From NCBI GenBank assembly GCA_021785435.1, contig JAJYFE010000006.1, positions 1 to 55,585 on the forward strand: a DNA stretch of 55,585 nt, given 5' to 3'. Below are positions 1 to 7,846 of this stretch, one piece after another. Positions within the stretch are counted from its first letter, which is position 1. Every line of letters begins with the position of its first letter. The stretch is from Planctomycetota bacterium. Its GTDB lineage: Bacteria > Planctomycetota > Phycisphaerae > WQYP01. Made by a program: the position numbers and the translations under genes. Under the pieces are notes generated by a model. That model did not search any database. It was not told the DNA's origin and worked only from the letters and a program-made list of their open reading frames with translations.

Positions 1-508
1 GATCTCCCCATTTCAGAAACTGGTAGCGCTCCCGATTCCGCTCGAATTCCAGCCGGCTGTTGATTTCCAGCGCGGCGCGGCTGGCGAAAGCATCCACCTG
101 CACGCTGTGATCAATCACCAGGTCGCATGGCACGAGGGGATTGACTTTTTTAGGGTCTCCCCCCAGACGCACCATGGCCGAGCGCATCGCCGCAAGGTCC
201 ACTACCGCCGGCACGCCGGTAAAGTCCTGCAGTACCACGCGGCCAGGCAGAAACGGTATCTCGATGGCCTGCGGGCGGCGAGCCTCGTAGCGGGCCAGCG
301 CTTCGACATCCCGCGGCGTGACCAAGTGCCCGTCGCAGTGACGCAGGCACGCTTCCAAGAGTACTTTGATGCTGTAGGGCAGCGTGTCCACAGCGGCCAG
401 GCGTTGCAGGGCGTCGAGACGATAGATGGTACGCTTGCCCAAAGGCGTATCAATGGTGCCGCGGGCGTGGAAAGGGTCCGCATGAGGTTCGAGGTTGGGT
501 TTAACCAT
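1..508 (-). CDS. acnA: aconitate hydratase A, N-terminal part (runs off the window)
   Basis: This gene encodes aconitase, the Fe-S enzyme of the TCA cycle that isomerises citrate to isocitrate. Only the first 169 residues are inside the window; the rest lies to the left. Reading leftwards, the visible protein carries hallmark AcnA segments: [20 protein letters not shown], the following [20 protein letters not shown] and the stretch [14 protein letters not shown]. The Fe-S cysteines are not included. The start at 508 ([13 protein letters not shown]) places the conserved FHARGTIDT-like beginning where it normally sits in AcnA. There is no convincing Shine-Dalgarno. The family assignment is firm; the A-type subclass is inferred from sequence style. 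Confidence 0.93.
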   Translation of the reverse strand, partial: MVKPNLEPHADPFHARGTIDTPLGKRTIYRLDALQRLAAVDTLPYSIKVLLEACLRHCDGHLVTPRDVEALARYEARRPQAIEIPFLPGRVVLQDFTGVPAVVDLAAMRSAMVRLGGDPKKVNPLVPCDLVIDHSVQVDAFASRAALEINSRLEFERNRERYQFLKWGD

Positions 509-574
509 AGGGGTAATTCTAGCTCACCGCGGAGGGTGTGACAAACCGGCAGGCGAACCTGGTCGCATGTAGCC

Positions 575-592
575 GCCGATGCCCCCATCGGC
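575..592. repeat. GCCGAYGCCCCCRTCGGC palindrome, copy 1
   Basis: A perfect 6-base-pair inverted repeat around GCCCCC. Two close relatives lie at 4963-4980 and 4991-5008, and a looser one at 16558-16579, all outside genes. It is a short dispersed palindrome of unknown function. Confidence 0.6.
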
Positions 593-844
593 ATCGGGTT
601 CAAACCCCGACACCGAATCGCGCCCTGGGCCTGCGAGCCAGCCGCTGACCGCTGATCGCTGAAGACAGGTAACTGCAATCCCCTGGCCCCACACTAAGCT
701 ATTTACCTAGCCATACTTAAGCCACTGTAGCTACCCGCAGTCGAGTTAATTGCTTTACGACACTTCCAGCAGTTTGCCGATGTTATGTTTCCACGAGATG
801 CTCTACTATTTCGTCAGAGCCTCACGGTGTGGGCGGTTGGGTAT

Positions 845-860
845 CGTGAAACGTTTCACA
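845..860. promoter_or_regulatory. CRP/FNR-family binding-site-like palindrome 1
   Basis: The 16-mer CGTGAAACGTTTCACA matches the CRP-type layout TGTGA-N6-TCACA with one mismatch. It lies about 290 bases upstream of the porin start and 98 bases (centre to centre) from a second site. Three related sites occur in this window, all upstream of porin clusters. The regulator is not encoded here, and a LacI-type operator cannot be excluded. Confidence 0.6.
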
Positions 861-942
861 GTGCCCATGCCACTGGCCAGTTATGCCGTGCGTGGCCGCT
901 TAGGAGCTTGGAATCTCGCGGAAATTGCGGACGTTCAGGTAT

Positions 943-958
943 TGTGAAAGGTTTCACA
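943..958. promoter_or_regulatory. CRP/FNR-family binding-site-like palindrome 2
   Basis: TGTGAAAGGTTTCACA is an exact match to TGTGA-N6-TCACA. It is about 185 bases upstream of the porin start codon, so a sizeable leader is expected. The downstream block CCACTGGCCA (966-975) and TTATACCGT is shared with the region after site 1, suggesting that the site and its promoter were duplicated together. Confidence 0.65.
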
Positions 959-1141
959 AAATGGACCACTGGCCACTTATACCGTAGCGGTAGGAGGTGC
1001 GACGCTCACAAATGATTCAGACAGACAACTCAGTTCCACAAAGCCTCGTGGGATTTGTGGTTTGCTTACGGGGAAGCGGGCATTGCCCCCCCCGGTTTTT
1101 GGGAAGTTGTGCCAACAATAACAATCAGGAAGGAACAGGTT

Positions 1142-2761
1142 ATGGGACACCAACGAAAAATAGCGATGTGCATCGGATTGGCTGTGGCGGGTTTACCGTT
1201 ACCGGCTTTGGCGGCAGTAACGGCTGCGGCACCCAGTGCCGCCACGGCGCCGGCGGGCAACCCAGCGTTGCAGGCCCAAATGGCCCGGATGGCGAAGGAG
1301 CTGGCTGCTCTTAAGAAGAATCAGGCCGCCAGCCAGCGGAAGCAGGCGCAACTGGAAAAACAGATTGCCCGGCTTAAGGCCCAAAACGCGCGGGCGGCCT
1401 CCACCCAGGAGGCGGCCACCAAGGCCCAGATTCAAAAGCTTTACCAGCAGGTGATGGCGAACTCCAGGCAGATCAGCGCCCAGGCAACCGCCCAGGCGTC
1501 CACCAACAACATCGATGAAACGATGCAGGAGATGTTCGCGCCGCCGACGGGGGAAAACTATTTTTCACCGTTCCGTGATCAGAATCCCGCCCATATTCGG
1601 CCCCCAATGCATATGCAGGTCGGCCAAGTGGGTGATTTGCGGCTCTATATGGGCTTGCAAACGGTCGGGCGCTACCAGGCAATCACGCAGCAAAGCGCCT
1701 ATTACAACACCATCAACCAATATGCCGGCTTGGATCCCGGCTTCCAGACGCCTTTTGCCAATCTGGACTTCCTGGCGTCGATTCCGGGCAAATTGGATGT
1801 GTTTTTTGACACCTATGTGGCCAGCCGTCCCCATCCTAACACCATGTACGGCCACCAGGGCTATATTCTGCTTGAGCAATTACCTCCGCCATTTGCCGGC
1901 GGTCCATTGGGGGCGCTGTTTAACTATATCAATGTCAAGGCCGGCGCCTTCGACATCGACTTCGGCGATCAGAATTACCACCGGTCCAACAACGCCTATG
2001 TCGAGCGTAACCCGTTGATCGGCAATTACCTGGTCGATCCGAACACTGAAGAAATCGGCGCCGAAGTATACAGCGTCAAAGGCCCGGTTTACTGGCTGGT
2101 TGGCGCTGGCAGCGGCACGACCACCGAGCACTTTGATTACGGCAGCCTGCCCGATGTCCACGGCAAGCTTTGGGGTTATCCGCTGAAGGATGTGCGGCTA
2201 TCGTTCTCAGCGTATTACGACAACCTCGCCGGCGCCAGCCGAGGTACCGAGGTGTCGCACTTGTACTCCGCTGAGCGTAGCGGCGGCGTGTATGCCGCGG
2301 TCTTTGGCGGTGGCGACAACCCTGGCCAGATTACGCCCTTGGATGGCCTGGATATGCAGGCCTATCAAATGGACATCACCTGGAACCACTGGCCATGGGA
2401 AATGTATTCGTTCGTCGGCTGGACTGGCGATTCCGCCTACCGCGAACGCTGGCTCTATGGCTCGGCGGAGGCCGTTTACCATATTAACGCCGCGCTTTAC
2501 CTGGCGGGCCGCTTCAGCTACGCCGTCGCGGGCGCGGTGCATCCGACCGGCGCAGCCAGCGGAGTCGACAGCAGCGGCTGGGTGGATCGCTTCCAGGTTG
2601 GCGGCGGTTATTGGCTGACCAAAGACCTGCTGGCCAAGCTGGAATACGTTTACCAGCAATACAACAACTTTGACCCGAACACCGGCGTGGTGGACGGCGT
2701 CGAGGCATACCACAATCCACGCTTCAGCGGCGTGGTGATGGAGGTGTCGTTCGGATTTTAG
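1142..2761 (+). CDS. outer-membrane porin-like beta-barrel protein with N-terminal coiled coil
   Basis: The 539-residue product has a signal peptide (MGHQRKIAMCIGLAVAGLPL, cleaved after about residue 24), an Ala/Lys/Gln-rich coiled coil (about residues 40-100) and then a long Tyr/Gly/Asn-rich region of alternating short strands ending in MEVSFGF. A C-terminal Phe is typical of outer-membrane barrels. The start is chosen for the signal peptide and the upstream AGGAAGGAACAG; an upstream in-frame ATG at 1055 would add an implausible leader. The motif EAATKAQ..KLY..VM after the coiled coil recurs in the second porin at 5968, so the two are paralogues. Two YceI-family genes follow and two CRP-type sites precede it. 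Substrate unknown. Confidence 0.8.
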   Translation: MGHQRKIAMCIGLAVAGLPLPALAAVTAAAPSAATAPAGNPALQAQMARMAKELAALKKNQAASQRKQAQLEKQIARLKAQNARAASTQEAATKAQIQKLYQQVMANSRQISAQATAQASTNNIDETMQEMFAPPTGENYFSPFRDQNPAHIRPPMHMQVGQVGDLRLYMGLQTVGRYQAITQQSAYYNTINQYAGLDPGFQTPFANLDFLASIPGKLDVFFDTYVASRPHPNTMYGHQGYILLEQLPPPFAGGPLGALFNYINVKAGAFDIDFGDQNYHRSNNAYVERNPLIGNYLVDPNTEEIGAEVYSVKGPVYWLVGAGSGTTTEHFDYGSLPDVHGKLWGYPLKDVRLSFSAYYDNLAGASRGTEVSHLYSAERSGGVYAAVFGGGDNPGQITPLDGLDMQAYQMDITWNHWPWEMYSFVGWTGDSAYRERWLYGSAEAVYHINAALYLAGRFSYAVAGAVHPTGAASGVDSSGWVDRFQVGGGYWLTKDLLAKLEYVYQQYNNFDPNTGVVDGVEAYHNPRFSGVVMEVSFGF

Positions 2762-2777
2762 CCGCTATGCGGCGGCC

Positions 2778-2878
2778 ATCAGCGTTCAGCTTTAGCCTCA
2801 GGCTTCAGCCTGGTGAACGATGGCGCCTGGCTTGCCGTTCACCGGGATAAATCCCGGTGCTAAGAGCTGAACGCTGAT
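2778..2878. repeat. 101-base element bounded by a 14-bp inverted repeat
   Basis: ATCAGCGTTCAGCT at 2778-2791 is perfectly complementary to AGCTGAACGCTGAT at 2865-2878. Inside is a second palindrome, CACCGGGATAAATCCCGGTG (2840-2859). It sits between the porin and the first YceI gene, in the same transcript if they form an operon, and could stabilise mRNA, attenuate transcription or be a small non-autonomous element. Confidence 0.6.
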
Positions 2879-2897
2879 AGCTTCCTGGAGTTTTACC

Positions 2898-3602
2898 ATG
2901 CGAATTTCCGTTACGGCAATGGCCCGAATTGGCTGGTGGAGTGTGGCCGCGCTGGCGGTGCTGGTGGTAACCAACCCGTCCAGCGCGGCCCGTGCCGCCG
3001 CGGTAAGCCAACCTGCGGCGGCTACCTACGTAAGCGGCTCCCATGCCGGTGAAGTGGTGGTCAGCGGCACTTCGACCTTGCACAACTGGACGGTGAAATC
3101 CAGCGCCATCCAGGGCCGGCTGGTGTTGGCATTGCCGGTACAAGCCGGTGGGCCGGGGACGCCCGGCTCCCGCCAGACCACCAAGGCGGTCGCTCCATCC
3201 GCGGCCATTCGGGCCATTCAACTTCGTATTCCCGTGGCGACGCTGAAAAGCAGCGAAGGCTCTGGCATGGATAACACCGTGTACCACGCCCTGAAGCGGC
3301 GACAGGATCCCGTGATTTCCTACCGTCTGATCCGGGCAACCTTAAGCTCCGTACCATCGGCACAGGATCCGGCGTATCACTTTGATACCGTCGGCCAGCT
3401 TACGGTGGCTGGCGTCACCCAGCAGGTGACGCTGGAACTTAACGTGTGGCCTGAGCCGTCTAATCAATTGACGGTAACGACCATGGTGCCCTTGAAGATG
3501 ACCCAGTTCGGCGTAAAACCGCCCACGGCGATGTTCGGCCTTATTCGCTCCGGCGATGCGATTGCGGTGAAAGCGACTTGGCTGCTTACGGAGGCGAAGT
3601 AA
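2898..3602 (+). CDS. YceI-family periplasmic protein
   Basis: The 234-residue product begins with a signal peptide (MARIGWWSVAALAVLVV region, cleavage after an SAARA/RAAA stretch) followed by a YceI-like lipocalin fold. Diagnostic features are SGTSTLHNWTVKSS near the start, DNTVYHALKRRQDPVISYRL in the middle (the rule that small perturbing species are confined to mature sizes), GQLTVAGVTQQVTLEL, and a C-terminal MFGLIRSGDAIAVKATW. YceI proteins bind isoprenoid-like or amphiphilic ligands and are exported; the ligand here is unknown. It lies 136 bases after the porin and before a second YceI-like gene, so a shared envelope role is likely. No cytochrome b561 partner is present. Confidence 0.85.
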   Translation: MRISVTAMARIGWWSVAALAVLVVTNPSSAARAAAVSQPAAATYVSGSHAGEVVVSGTSTLHNWTVKSSAIQGRLVLALPVQAGGPGTPGSRQTTKAVAPSAAIRAIQLRIPVATLKSSEGSGMDNTVYHALKRRQDPVISYRLIRATLSSVPSAQDPAYHFDTVGQLTVAGVTQQVTLELNVWPEPSNQLTVTTMVPLKMTQFGVKPPTAMFGLIRSGDAIAVKATWLLTEAK

Positions 3603-3651
3603 GGCCGGGGATGAAGGATGAAGGCGGAAGGCGCAACGGGACGGACACGGG

Positions 3652-3691
3652 GATTTCAAATTTGATATTTCAGATTGTGAGATCTCAAATT
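3652..3691. repeat. AT-rich ATTTCAAATTTGATATTTCAG tract
   Basis: A short tract built of AAATTTGA/TCAAATTT-like units just upstream of the second YceI gene. A similar tract lies at 28666-28708 immediately before lpxA. Function unknown; it may simply be an AT-rich promoter or spacer sequence. Confidence 0.4.
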
Positions 3692-3716
3692 CGCATGGTA
3701 CCGCGAGGTTAAGGCG

Positions 3717-4676
3717 ATGATGTGGCTGCTTCAGGGGATATTTGAGCGGTTGGTTTGCGGAGTAAAGCGTCGGCAGAACGGCTCCTGCGCCACCGCCGTA
3801 CCGTCCGCGGCGAGGGCCGCCACAGTTGCTCAGCGCGCCTTAAGGGATTGGCCTGTTATTGCCTGGTCGGTGTTTGTTCTTGGTGCGGGGCTCAGCGGAG
3901 CAGCCAGAGGCTCGACCCTCCAGGCCGATTTCAAAGCGGGTGGGACGCCCACCCCCCGAGCCACTGGGACTGTGGCAGCCTCGACTTGGCCACTGCATTT
4001 TCTAATCACCCGTGGCAGTTACGTGGAGCTGGACGGAACCGCGACGATCGGTTCCTGGTACTCCCGCAGCACCGCGGTTCATGGCGACGTGGTGCTGGAT
4101 ATTTCCCGAGCCGGATTGCGGACATGGTTAAAGCGACTGCGAACCATTGCGGCGCGACCGGACCCGCCGACGGGCGCGGGGGGGGCACCTGATTCGTCCA
4201 GCGCGGCGGTTAGCACAGTCCCAGCCTTGCCGCTGACCGGCAGGCCGCGCGGCGATATTTCCATTGCCACCACCTCGCTGCGCAGTGATAACCGCGGGCG
4301 GGACCACGACCTGCACGCGGCTTTGAAGGCCCGGCGGTATCCCACCATTCAATATACCTTTGAAAAAGTGGAAAACGCCACCATTCCTAAGGAAACGACC
4401 GGCCCGGAAGCTCTGAAGCTGGCGGTCACAGGGCGGCTTTTTATTGCCGGGCGGCGGCGCGTTTTAACCACCGATATGTTGGTCCAACCCCAGGGACACG
4501 GGCGCTTCCATATCCAAGCCCGCAGTACGATAGGGATGCGCAATTTCGGGATTACCCCTCCCTCCGCTTTTTTTGGTTTGATCCGGGCGAACAACCGGGT
4601 ATCAGTCATTTTTAGTCTGAATCTGGCGCTGTGCGGACGCCCGCTTGTAGCGACTGACACGCCGCGGCGGCCTTGA
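3717..4676 (+). CDS. second YceI-like exported protein
   Basis: The 319-residue product is a divergent YceI relative. After a long N-terminus with a hydrophobic segment at about residues 44-65 (WPVIAWSVFVLGAGLSGAA), it has TIGSWYSRSTAVHGDVVLDI near the domain start, DHDLHAALKARRYPTIQYTF in the middle, LAVTGRLFIAGRRRVLTTDM, and a C-terminal FGITPPSAFFGLIRANNRV. The last motif is nearly the same as in the upstream YceI protein. The start at 3717 follows GAGGTTAAGGCG; the signal sequence is unusually far from this start, so a later start is possible. It probably shares the porin transcript. Ligand unknown. Confidence 0.75.
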   Translation: MMWLLQGIFERLVCGVKRRQNGSCATAVPSAARAATVAQRALRDWPVIAWSVFVLGAGLSGAARGSTLQADFKAGGTPTPRATGTVAASTWPLHFLITRGSYVELDGTATIGSWYSRSTAVHGDVVLDISRAGLRTWLKRLRTIAARPDPPTGAGGAPDSSSAAVSTVPALPLTGRPRGDISIATTSLRSDNRGRDHDLHAALKARRYPTIQYTFEKVENATIPKETTGPEALKLAVTGRLFIAGRRRVLTTDMLVQPQGHGRFHIQARSTIGMRNFGITPPSAFFGLIRANNRVSVIFSLNLALCGRPLVATDTPRRP

Positions 4677-4764
4677 TCCGAGTCCCAGCTTCACAGCCCG
4701 CGCTTACCCTAGGGGCGATTAAACACGTACTGCGTTGTCAAACGATAAATTTCGGCTTGGAGAA

Positions 4765-4844
4765 ACAGCCCCGGACCCGCTACCGAACCCGAAGCACCGG
4801 CCTTTGGGTCACTGGCGGCGAGTCGCCCACGGCGACCCGGTGAA
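4765..4844 (+). repeat. dispersed repeat, inverted copy at 52465-52546
   Basis: This stretch (CAGCCCCGGACCCG ... GAAGCACCGG ... TTTGGGTC ... GTCGCCCACGGCGACC) is matched with a few mismatches by the reverse complement of 52465-52546. Both copies are intergenic and both contain the GTCGCC/GGCGAC palindrome. It is about 80 bases long with no coding capacity. Confidence 0.6.
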
Positions 4845-4962
4845 CGGCTTCCGGACGCGATACCCGAAAGTAAGTGGGGGACAAAGCAATACGCTATCGT
4901 TGCTCGCCCGGAGGTCGCGGCGGGCGACTGAACTGCAGCGACCAGTCAGGATCACCCGTAGA

Positions 4963-5008
4963 GCCGACGCCCCCGTCGGCTGCTCGCTTGGCCGATGGGG
5001 GCATCGGC
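4963..5008. repeat. paired GCCGAY-palindromes
   Basis: GCCGACGCCCCCGTCGGC at 4963-4980 and GCCGATGGGGGCATCGGC at 4991-5008 are two perfect palindromic stems with complementary loops (GCCCCC and GGGGGC), separated by ten bases. The loops could pair with one another in DNA or RNA. A third copy is at 575-592. Confidence 0.55.
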
Positions 5009-5255
5009 CCTACAGAGCTTGGCGCGTCAGCGACAGGGCCGGCCCGCGGCCACCCCGGCCCCACCGCATAATTGTGGTTTAGTCGCCCACGGCGACCTTG
5101 AGGTTGCGAAGTAGGATATTTACCTAAATAACGCTAGTTAAAATTATTAAGGCTAATCCAGAATAGTTCTTAATACCGATCAACTATTTCTCCTGATTGT
5201 GTCTGATGTTTTTGTGCGCATAATCCAATAGATGGTGTAGGCGCTTGCAGGGCCT

Positions 5256-5271
5256 CGTGAATCGTTTCACA
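5256..5271. promoter_or_regulatory. CRP/FNR-family binding-site-like palindrome 3
   Basis: CGTGAATCGTTTCACA matches TGTGA-N6-TCACA with one mismatch. It is 38 bases centre-to-centre from site 4, close to four helical turns minus a few bases, upstream of the cytochrome c gene. Confidence 0.6.
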
Positions 5272-5293
5272 AGCCCTTACGGTTTGGATTTGT

Positions 5294-5309
5294 TGTGAAA
5301 GTTTTCACA
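5294..5309. promoter_or_regulatory. CRP/FNR-family binding-site-like palindrome 4
   Basis: TGTGAAAGTTTTCACA is an exact match to TGTGA-N6-TCACA. It lies only 33 bases before the ATG at 5342. If used as a class II activator site (centre near -41.5), transcription would begin at about 5343, which would favour translation from the in-frame ATG at 5366. Confidence 0.65.
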
Positions 5310-5341
5310 CAACGCCACGCCAGATTTTGTGAGTTGAAAAA

Positions 5342-5797
5342 ATGTTCGGAAAAAGACCAATCACCATGAAGAGCATTACAATCGCGGGGTTCTTGACAAT
5401 TTCGCTGATTGCCGGATATAACATCGCCGTTGGCAGGGTGGTTCGATTTTACAGCGACTGGAAAGCGCCGAAGTCGGCACAGAAGGATCCTGATCCATTT
5501 CCTGCCACAGCGGCTTCCGTGAGTGCCGGCCACGCGTTGTTCACCCAGAACTGCGAAGCGTGCCATGGTGCCAATGGGCAAGGTGACGGTCCGACGGGGG
5601 CGTTTCTTTCGCCTCACCCGGCGAATCTTACCACGGCTTCCTTCTGGAAGCAGGGCGAAGGGGCTATTTTTTGGAAGATCACCCATGGCCGCAGCCCGAT
5701 GCCCAGTTTTCGGGACAGCTTGACTCGCAAGCAGAGATGGGATGTGATTAATTACATCCACCAGAAGTTTGATCCGGCGCGGCGGAACAAACCATGA
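5342..5797 (+). CDS. membrane-anchored or periplasmic monoheme cytochrome c
   Basis: The 151-residue product has an N-terminal hydrophobic segment (MKSITIAGFLTISLIAGY, about residues 9-27), then a class I cytochrome c domain. The heme motif CEACH is at about residues 71-75 in TQNCEACHGANGQGDGPTG, and the distal Met ligand is probably in HGRSPMPSF. The domain resembles cbb3-type/CccA-like single-heme cytochromes that shuttle electrons in the periplasm. Start is uncertain: ATG 5342 gives eight extra polar residues before MKSIT at 5366, and the position of CRP-like site 4 favours 5366. The porin at 5968 and a second cytochrome at 7367 follow on the same strand. Confidence 0.88.
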   Translation: MFGKRPITMKSITIAGFLTISLIAGYNIAVGRVVRFYSDWKAPKSAQKDPDPFPATAASVSAGHALFTQNCEACHGANGQGDGPTGAFLSPHPANLTTASFWKQGEGAIFWKITHGRSPMPSFRDSLTRKQRWDVINYIHQKFDPARRNKP

Positions 5798-5967
5798 CCA
5801 TGAGCCACAACCGTGGTTCCGAAAAGTCGCAGGCTATCTTAGCCGGCACATTGATGTGCCGCATGATGCCGGATTGTGTCCCCGCATTCTGATCGGCGGG
5901 TAAGCCGGAGGCGTTTTTTAAGGCGAATTTTGGCGATTGGGGTTTCGTTTAAGGAAAGGGACAAGTC

Positions 5968-7341
5968 ATGAAGCACAGGCGAAAGATGCTACTGGGAATG
6001 GGGCTGGCGGCGGCGTTCGCCGTGCCGGCGCTAAGCGCCAACGCCGCGCCGGCGAATTCCGCTTCGCTGGCCAGGAAGTATGACGCTCTGAAGGCCCAGA
6101 TGGCCCAGATGGCCAAACAGATGGCGGCCATGCAGAAGCAGATGGCCGCCATGAAACAGCAGCAGGCCCAACAAAGCGCGGCCGAGGCGAAAATGACCGA
6201 AGCGGCGACCAAAGCCCAGGTCCGGCGGCTGTATAAGCGCGTGATGCGGGAAAGCGAGCGCATCAGCGAGTTGAACCCTGGCAACATTCGGGTGTTGGTG
6301 GCTGGCGATGCGAATGTTCAATTCATCCATAAGGCGGGCAGCGCCTCGACGTTCTACGCCGATGCCAGTCCACTGATTCAGGTTCGCGTCGACAAGAGAA
6401 TTTTTATCAACACTGGCTTTGATTTCTACACGGCCAACGGCGCTGCCGGCGGGGCTTTGACCAGCCCAGGCGCAGCGACCGACAGTGTCACCGGCGTGGA
6501 CATGGGCGCCGCGAACCTCAATTACGAGCTTAACGACTACCTGACGCTCGGCGGCGGTTTGATCTCCAGCCCCATCGGCGGAGTTGTAGGAATTTTCAAC
6601 CCGGCGCCCTGGAATCGCTGGATGGTGGATGGATCGCTGGAGGATAATCTGCTGCCGCCGAATGAGCTGGGCCTGTGGACCCGTGGCGGCGTGCCGGTGC
6701 CGGATAAGCTCGGCTACTTGACCTACTTCCTGTTCGTAAGCAACGGCCCGCAGTTGGTTTCCACCGCGGGTACGCCCAATACCCTAAGTTACAGCAACAA
6801 CAACCCCGCCGCACAAAACGGCAAAACGGTCGGCGGCCGCGTGAGCTACCTGCCGATACCGAATGTGGAGTTTGGCTATTCGTTTGAATGGGCGCGCCCC
6901 AGCCCGGATGGCGCCTTGCAGACCGCCAACTCGCTGGTGCAGGCGATCGATTGCAACCTGTACTATGTGAACAAGAAAATCGATGGCTTGGCACGCTTCC
7001 GGGGCGGTTGGACCTGGGACCAGGTCGACCAGGGCGGTGTGGATGGCGCTGCGGACCTGGGCAGCCTGTCCAACGGCGGCCAGCTCGAAGCAGCCTACCA
7101 GCCCAGTATGTGCGGGATAAAATATCTTGATAAAACGATGGTGGCGCTGCGTTATGACTATATCCATGGGCCGGCTTCAGTCGCCAATTCCGGGGCGTTG
7201 CAGGAGCAGCGCTGGAGCGTCGGCCTGGATTATTGGTTGCACTCGAACGCCGTGCTGAAATTGGAGTACGAATTCGACAATCTTTCCGGCGGTCATCACG
7301 GCAATGACGCCCTGTTTATGCAGTTCGCGGTGGGTATCTGA
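5968..7341 (+). CDS. outer-membrane porin-like protein with coiled coil, between two cytochrome genes
   Basis: The 457-residue product has a signal peptide (MLLGMGLAAAFAVPALSANA), a coiled coil of MAKQMAAMQKQMAAMKQQQA type (about residues 35-75), the segment EAATKAQVRRLYKRVMRESE, and then about 350 residues of alternating-strand sequence rich in Tyr, Gly, Asn and Asp, ending MQFAVGI. The coiled-coil plus KAQxxxLYxxVM block is shared with the porin at 1142, so the paralogues have a common periplasmic module, perhaps a tether to the cell wall. The start follows AAGGAAAGGGACAAGTC. Its position between two c-type cytochromes suggests the barrel could work with them, for example in electron or ion transfer across the outer membrane; that is inference. 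Confidence 0.8.
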   Translation: MKHRRKMLLGMGLAAAFAVPALSANAAPANSASLARKYDALKAQMAQMAKQMAAMQKQMAAMKQQQAQQSAAEAKMTEAATKAQVRRLYKRVMRESERISELNPGNIRVLVAGDANVQFIHKAGSASTFYADASPLIQVRVDKRIFINTGFDFYTANGAAGGALTSPGAATDSVTGVDMGAANLNYELNDYLTLGGGLISSPIGGVVGIFNPAPWNRWMVDGSLEDNLLPPNELGLWTRGGVPVPDKLGYLTYFLFVSNGPQLVSTAGTPNTLSYSNNNPAAQNGKTVGGRVSYLPIPNVEFGYSFEWARPSPDGALQTANSLVQAIDCNLYYVNKKIDGLARFRGGWTWDQVDQGGVDGAADLGSLSNGGQLEAAYQPSMCGIKYLDKTMVALRYDYIHGPASVANSGALQEQRWSVGLDYWLHSNAVLKLEYEFDNLSGGHHGNDALFMQFAVGI

Positions 7342-7366
7342 TCGGTTGACTTTGAAGGAGATGATG

Positions 7367-7729
7367 ATGAACACGTTTCGACGCAGGCGGATGGGTAAAG
7401 GTCTGACCCTTGGCGCTGCGACGCTGCTCCTGGCCGCAATGACCATGGCGGGGTGCGCGGGCGCCCCACCGACTAAGACGGCGGCGGTTACCGCAAAACC
7501 GGCCGGCGTTTGGCCCTTGACGATTAAGGATCCGGCCGCTGATGAATCCGGCGCCCAGATCTGGGCGGAGAACTGCATGCGCTGCCACGAACTTCGTTCC
7601 CCGCGGCAGTACACGCCGGCCCAGTGGAGCGTGATCGTGCAGTACATGCGGCTGAAGGCGGGATTGACCGGCGAGCAAGCGCGGAAAGTATTGGCTTTCT
7701 TGAAGAGCGCCAGCGCGCATCAAGACTGA
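7367..7729 (+). CDS. monoheme cytochrome c lipoprotein
   Basis: The 120-residue product begins MNTFRRRRMGKGLTLGAATL and reaches a lipobox-like TMAGC at about residue 30, so it is probably a lipoprotein after signal peptidase II cleavage. A single heme-binding motif CMRCH follows in IWAENCMRCHELRSPRQYTP, and the rest is a short helical tail (QYMRLKAGLTGEQARKVLAF). Three consecutive ATG codons follow AAGGAG; the third (7367) is chosen because it gives the best spacing. It lies 25 bases after the porin stop, so the two are almost certainly cotranscribed. The electron partner is unknown. Confidence 0.85.
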   Translation: MNTFRRRRMGKGLTLGAATLLLAAMTMAGCAGAPPTKTAAVTAKPAGVWPLTIKDPAADESGAQIWAENCMRCHELRSPRQYTPAQWSVIVQYMRLKAGLTGEQARKVLAFLKSASAHQD

Positions 7730-7777
7730 GTTGCCAGCGCCGGTAAAACGGTCGCTTGGCGTTTGGGCTCTCCTATT

Positions 7778-7817
7778 GACCGGCGGTGGGGAATAGCTCC
7801 TCCGCCGGTCGTATTTT
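7778..7817 (+). terminator. rho-independent terminator of the cytochrome-porin operon
   Basis: GACCGGCGG (7778-7786) pairs perfectly with CCGCCGGTC (7802-7810) around a 15-base loop, followed by GTATTTTT. It lies 48 bases after the cytochrome lipoprotein stop and before the methyltransferase gene, separating the two transcription units. Confidence 0.8.
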
Positions 7818-7846
7818 TAGATTTTGGAAAAGGAGATTATGTCATA

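Larger units (their letters stand above)
509..1141. other. regulatory intergenic region between acnA and the first porin gene
   Basis: No gene is supported in this 633-base stretch. It contains a GCCGAT-GCCCCC-ATCGGC palindrome (575-592), an AT-richer patch around 690-760, and two CRP/FNR-type palindromes (845-860 and 943-958). Each palindrome is followed 8-10 bases later by a related block, CCACTGGCCA then TTATRCCGT, which looks like a duplicated promoter segment. Confidence 0.6.
4677..5341. other. repeat-rich then AT-rich intergenic region upstream of the cytochrome-porin cluster
   Basis: No gene is supported in this 665-base stretch. The left part holds dispersed repeats (4765-4844, and palindromes at 4963-5008 and 5082-5097). 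The right part, from about 5100, is distinctly AT-rich, as expected of a promoter region, and contains two CRP/FNR-like sites at 5256-5271 and 5294-5309. Confidence 0.6.

Noticed and set aside
1055-1141. Upstream ATG extension of the first porin
   Set aside because: It lacks a signal peptide at its start and a ribosome site; ATG 1142 has both.
3801-4192. Second gene in an alternative frame inside the second YceI gene
   Set aside because: It is a high-GC shadow frame with no conserved motif.
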